Assembly: GCF_000621845.1 (NCBI RefSeq)
Contig: NZ_JHXF01000021.1
Span: forward strand, 1-61,607
Length of the DNA: 61,607 nt
Reading direction: 5' to 3'
Source: Ruminococcus flavefaciens MA2007
Lineage (GTDB): Bacteria > Bacillota > Clostridia > Oscillospirales > Ruminococcaceae
Shown here: positions 61,436-61,607 of the stretch, piece after piece
Layout of the letters: every line of letters starts with the position of its first letter
Position numbering within the stretch: the stretch's first letter is position 1
Program-made: the position numbers and the translations under genes
Notes under the pieces: model-generated
What the model saw: the letters and a program-made list of their open reading frames with translations, nothing else
What the model was told of the DNA's origin: nothing
The model's database searches: none

Positions 61436-61606
61436 TTACTTATTCTTACTACCCGTAAACGGGTCAATGTACTCTTTGAATGTTAGCTGATCTGCCATGC
61501 AATCTTCTTCTGTTTGATTCTTTATGTATTCTCGTATGACTTTTTCATTTCGTCCTACCGTATCTACATAGTATCCTCTGCACCAGAAGTGACGACTTCC
61601 ATATTT
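61436..61606 (-). mobile_element. tnpA: IS200/IS605-family transposase TnpA, C-terminal part (cut by window end)
   Basis: Read from 61606 on the minus strand, an open frame of 57 codons gives KYGSRHFWCRGYYVDTVG, then RNEKVIREYIKNQ, and ends ...DPFTGSKNK before TAA at 61436-61438. This is the end of a Y1 transposase; the Tyr of EYIKNQ sits where the catalytic Tyr is expected. The start is outside the window, so intactness is unknown. It moves single-stranded DNA through hairpin ends. A further ACCCG/CGGGT hairpin (61451-61464) lies inside the last codons. Confidence 0.9.
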
Positions 61607-61607
61607 G

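Overview
The window looks like a chromosomal segment of a Gram-positive anaerobe of the Clostridia, most probably a Ruminococcus-like member of the Oscillospiraceae. The evidence is moderate G+C, many TTG starts with strong Shine-Dalgarno (SD) sequences, secreted proteins with Thr-rich linkers, a CotH lipoprotein, sigK, ThyX, HprK, WhiA and RapZ. This is inferred from gene content; no 16S sequence is present. Most of the window is conserved housekeeping DNA. A few places are unusual.

Layout. 1-680: the 3' end of an rRNA operon (23S, 5S, a CAU-anticodon tRNA). 686-8713: a CotH lipoprotein, a MutS-family ATPase, a structured intergenic repeat, and a divergent pair of c-di-GMP genes (a diguanylate cyclase with a LacI-type ligand domain facing a membrane EAL phosphodiesterase). 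8755-11499: a flippase-like membrane protein, then a three-gene ExbB/ExbD-like proton-channel operon. 11504-16973 (minus): thyX, a DUF2156 gene, a DJ-1 gene, 5-formyl-THF cyclo-ligase, mltG and a U32 peptidase/tRNA hydroxylase. 17195-22649: a foldase-like lipoprotein, dnaC-like and dnaD-like replication genes, an HD hydrolase, an SDR and sigK.

22784-35249: a very long plus-strand operon with rpe, three Rnf-family membrane subunits (D, E, A only), a glycoside-hydrolase-like protein, hprK, murB, rapZ, whiA and dnaE, followed by pfkA on its own promoter. 35253-41226: an S1-domain protein, a hypothetical protein, then DUF951, prfA, sua5/tsaC, coaE and an M18 aminopeptidase. 41304-41427: a candidate small RNA with a C-rich loop. 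41480-48311 (minus): a LysR regulator, then moxR, DUF58, transglutaminase and DUF308 genes. 48692-54770: a SleB-type hydrolase, an ArsC/Spx-like protein and a divergent type IIA topoisomerase pair with a small zinc-ribbon gene between the subunits. 54773-61289 (minus): a DRE-TIM aldolase, a CmpB-type membrane protein, a LUD protein, long-form HPF, and an FHA-FtsW-PBP cell-wall operon. 61302-61607: the end of an IS200/IS605 element cut by the window edge.

The best candidates for something undescribed are the Rnf D/E/A module that has lost most of its cluster-binding cysteines and lacks B, C and G; the ExbB/ExbD-like operon in a probable monoderm; the short C-rich transcript at 41.34-41.43 kb; and whiA, whose conserved N-terminus has no standard in-frame start codon (an ATA stands where ATG is expected). 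Promoters of the form TTGnnn-17-TATAAT, often with an extended -10, recur through the window and support most transcription-unit boundaries. No CRISPR array, prophage or plasmid origin was seen.
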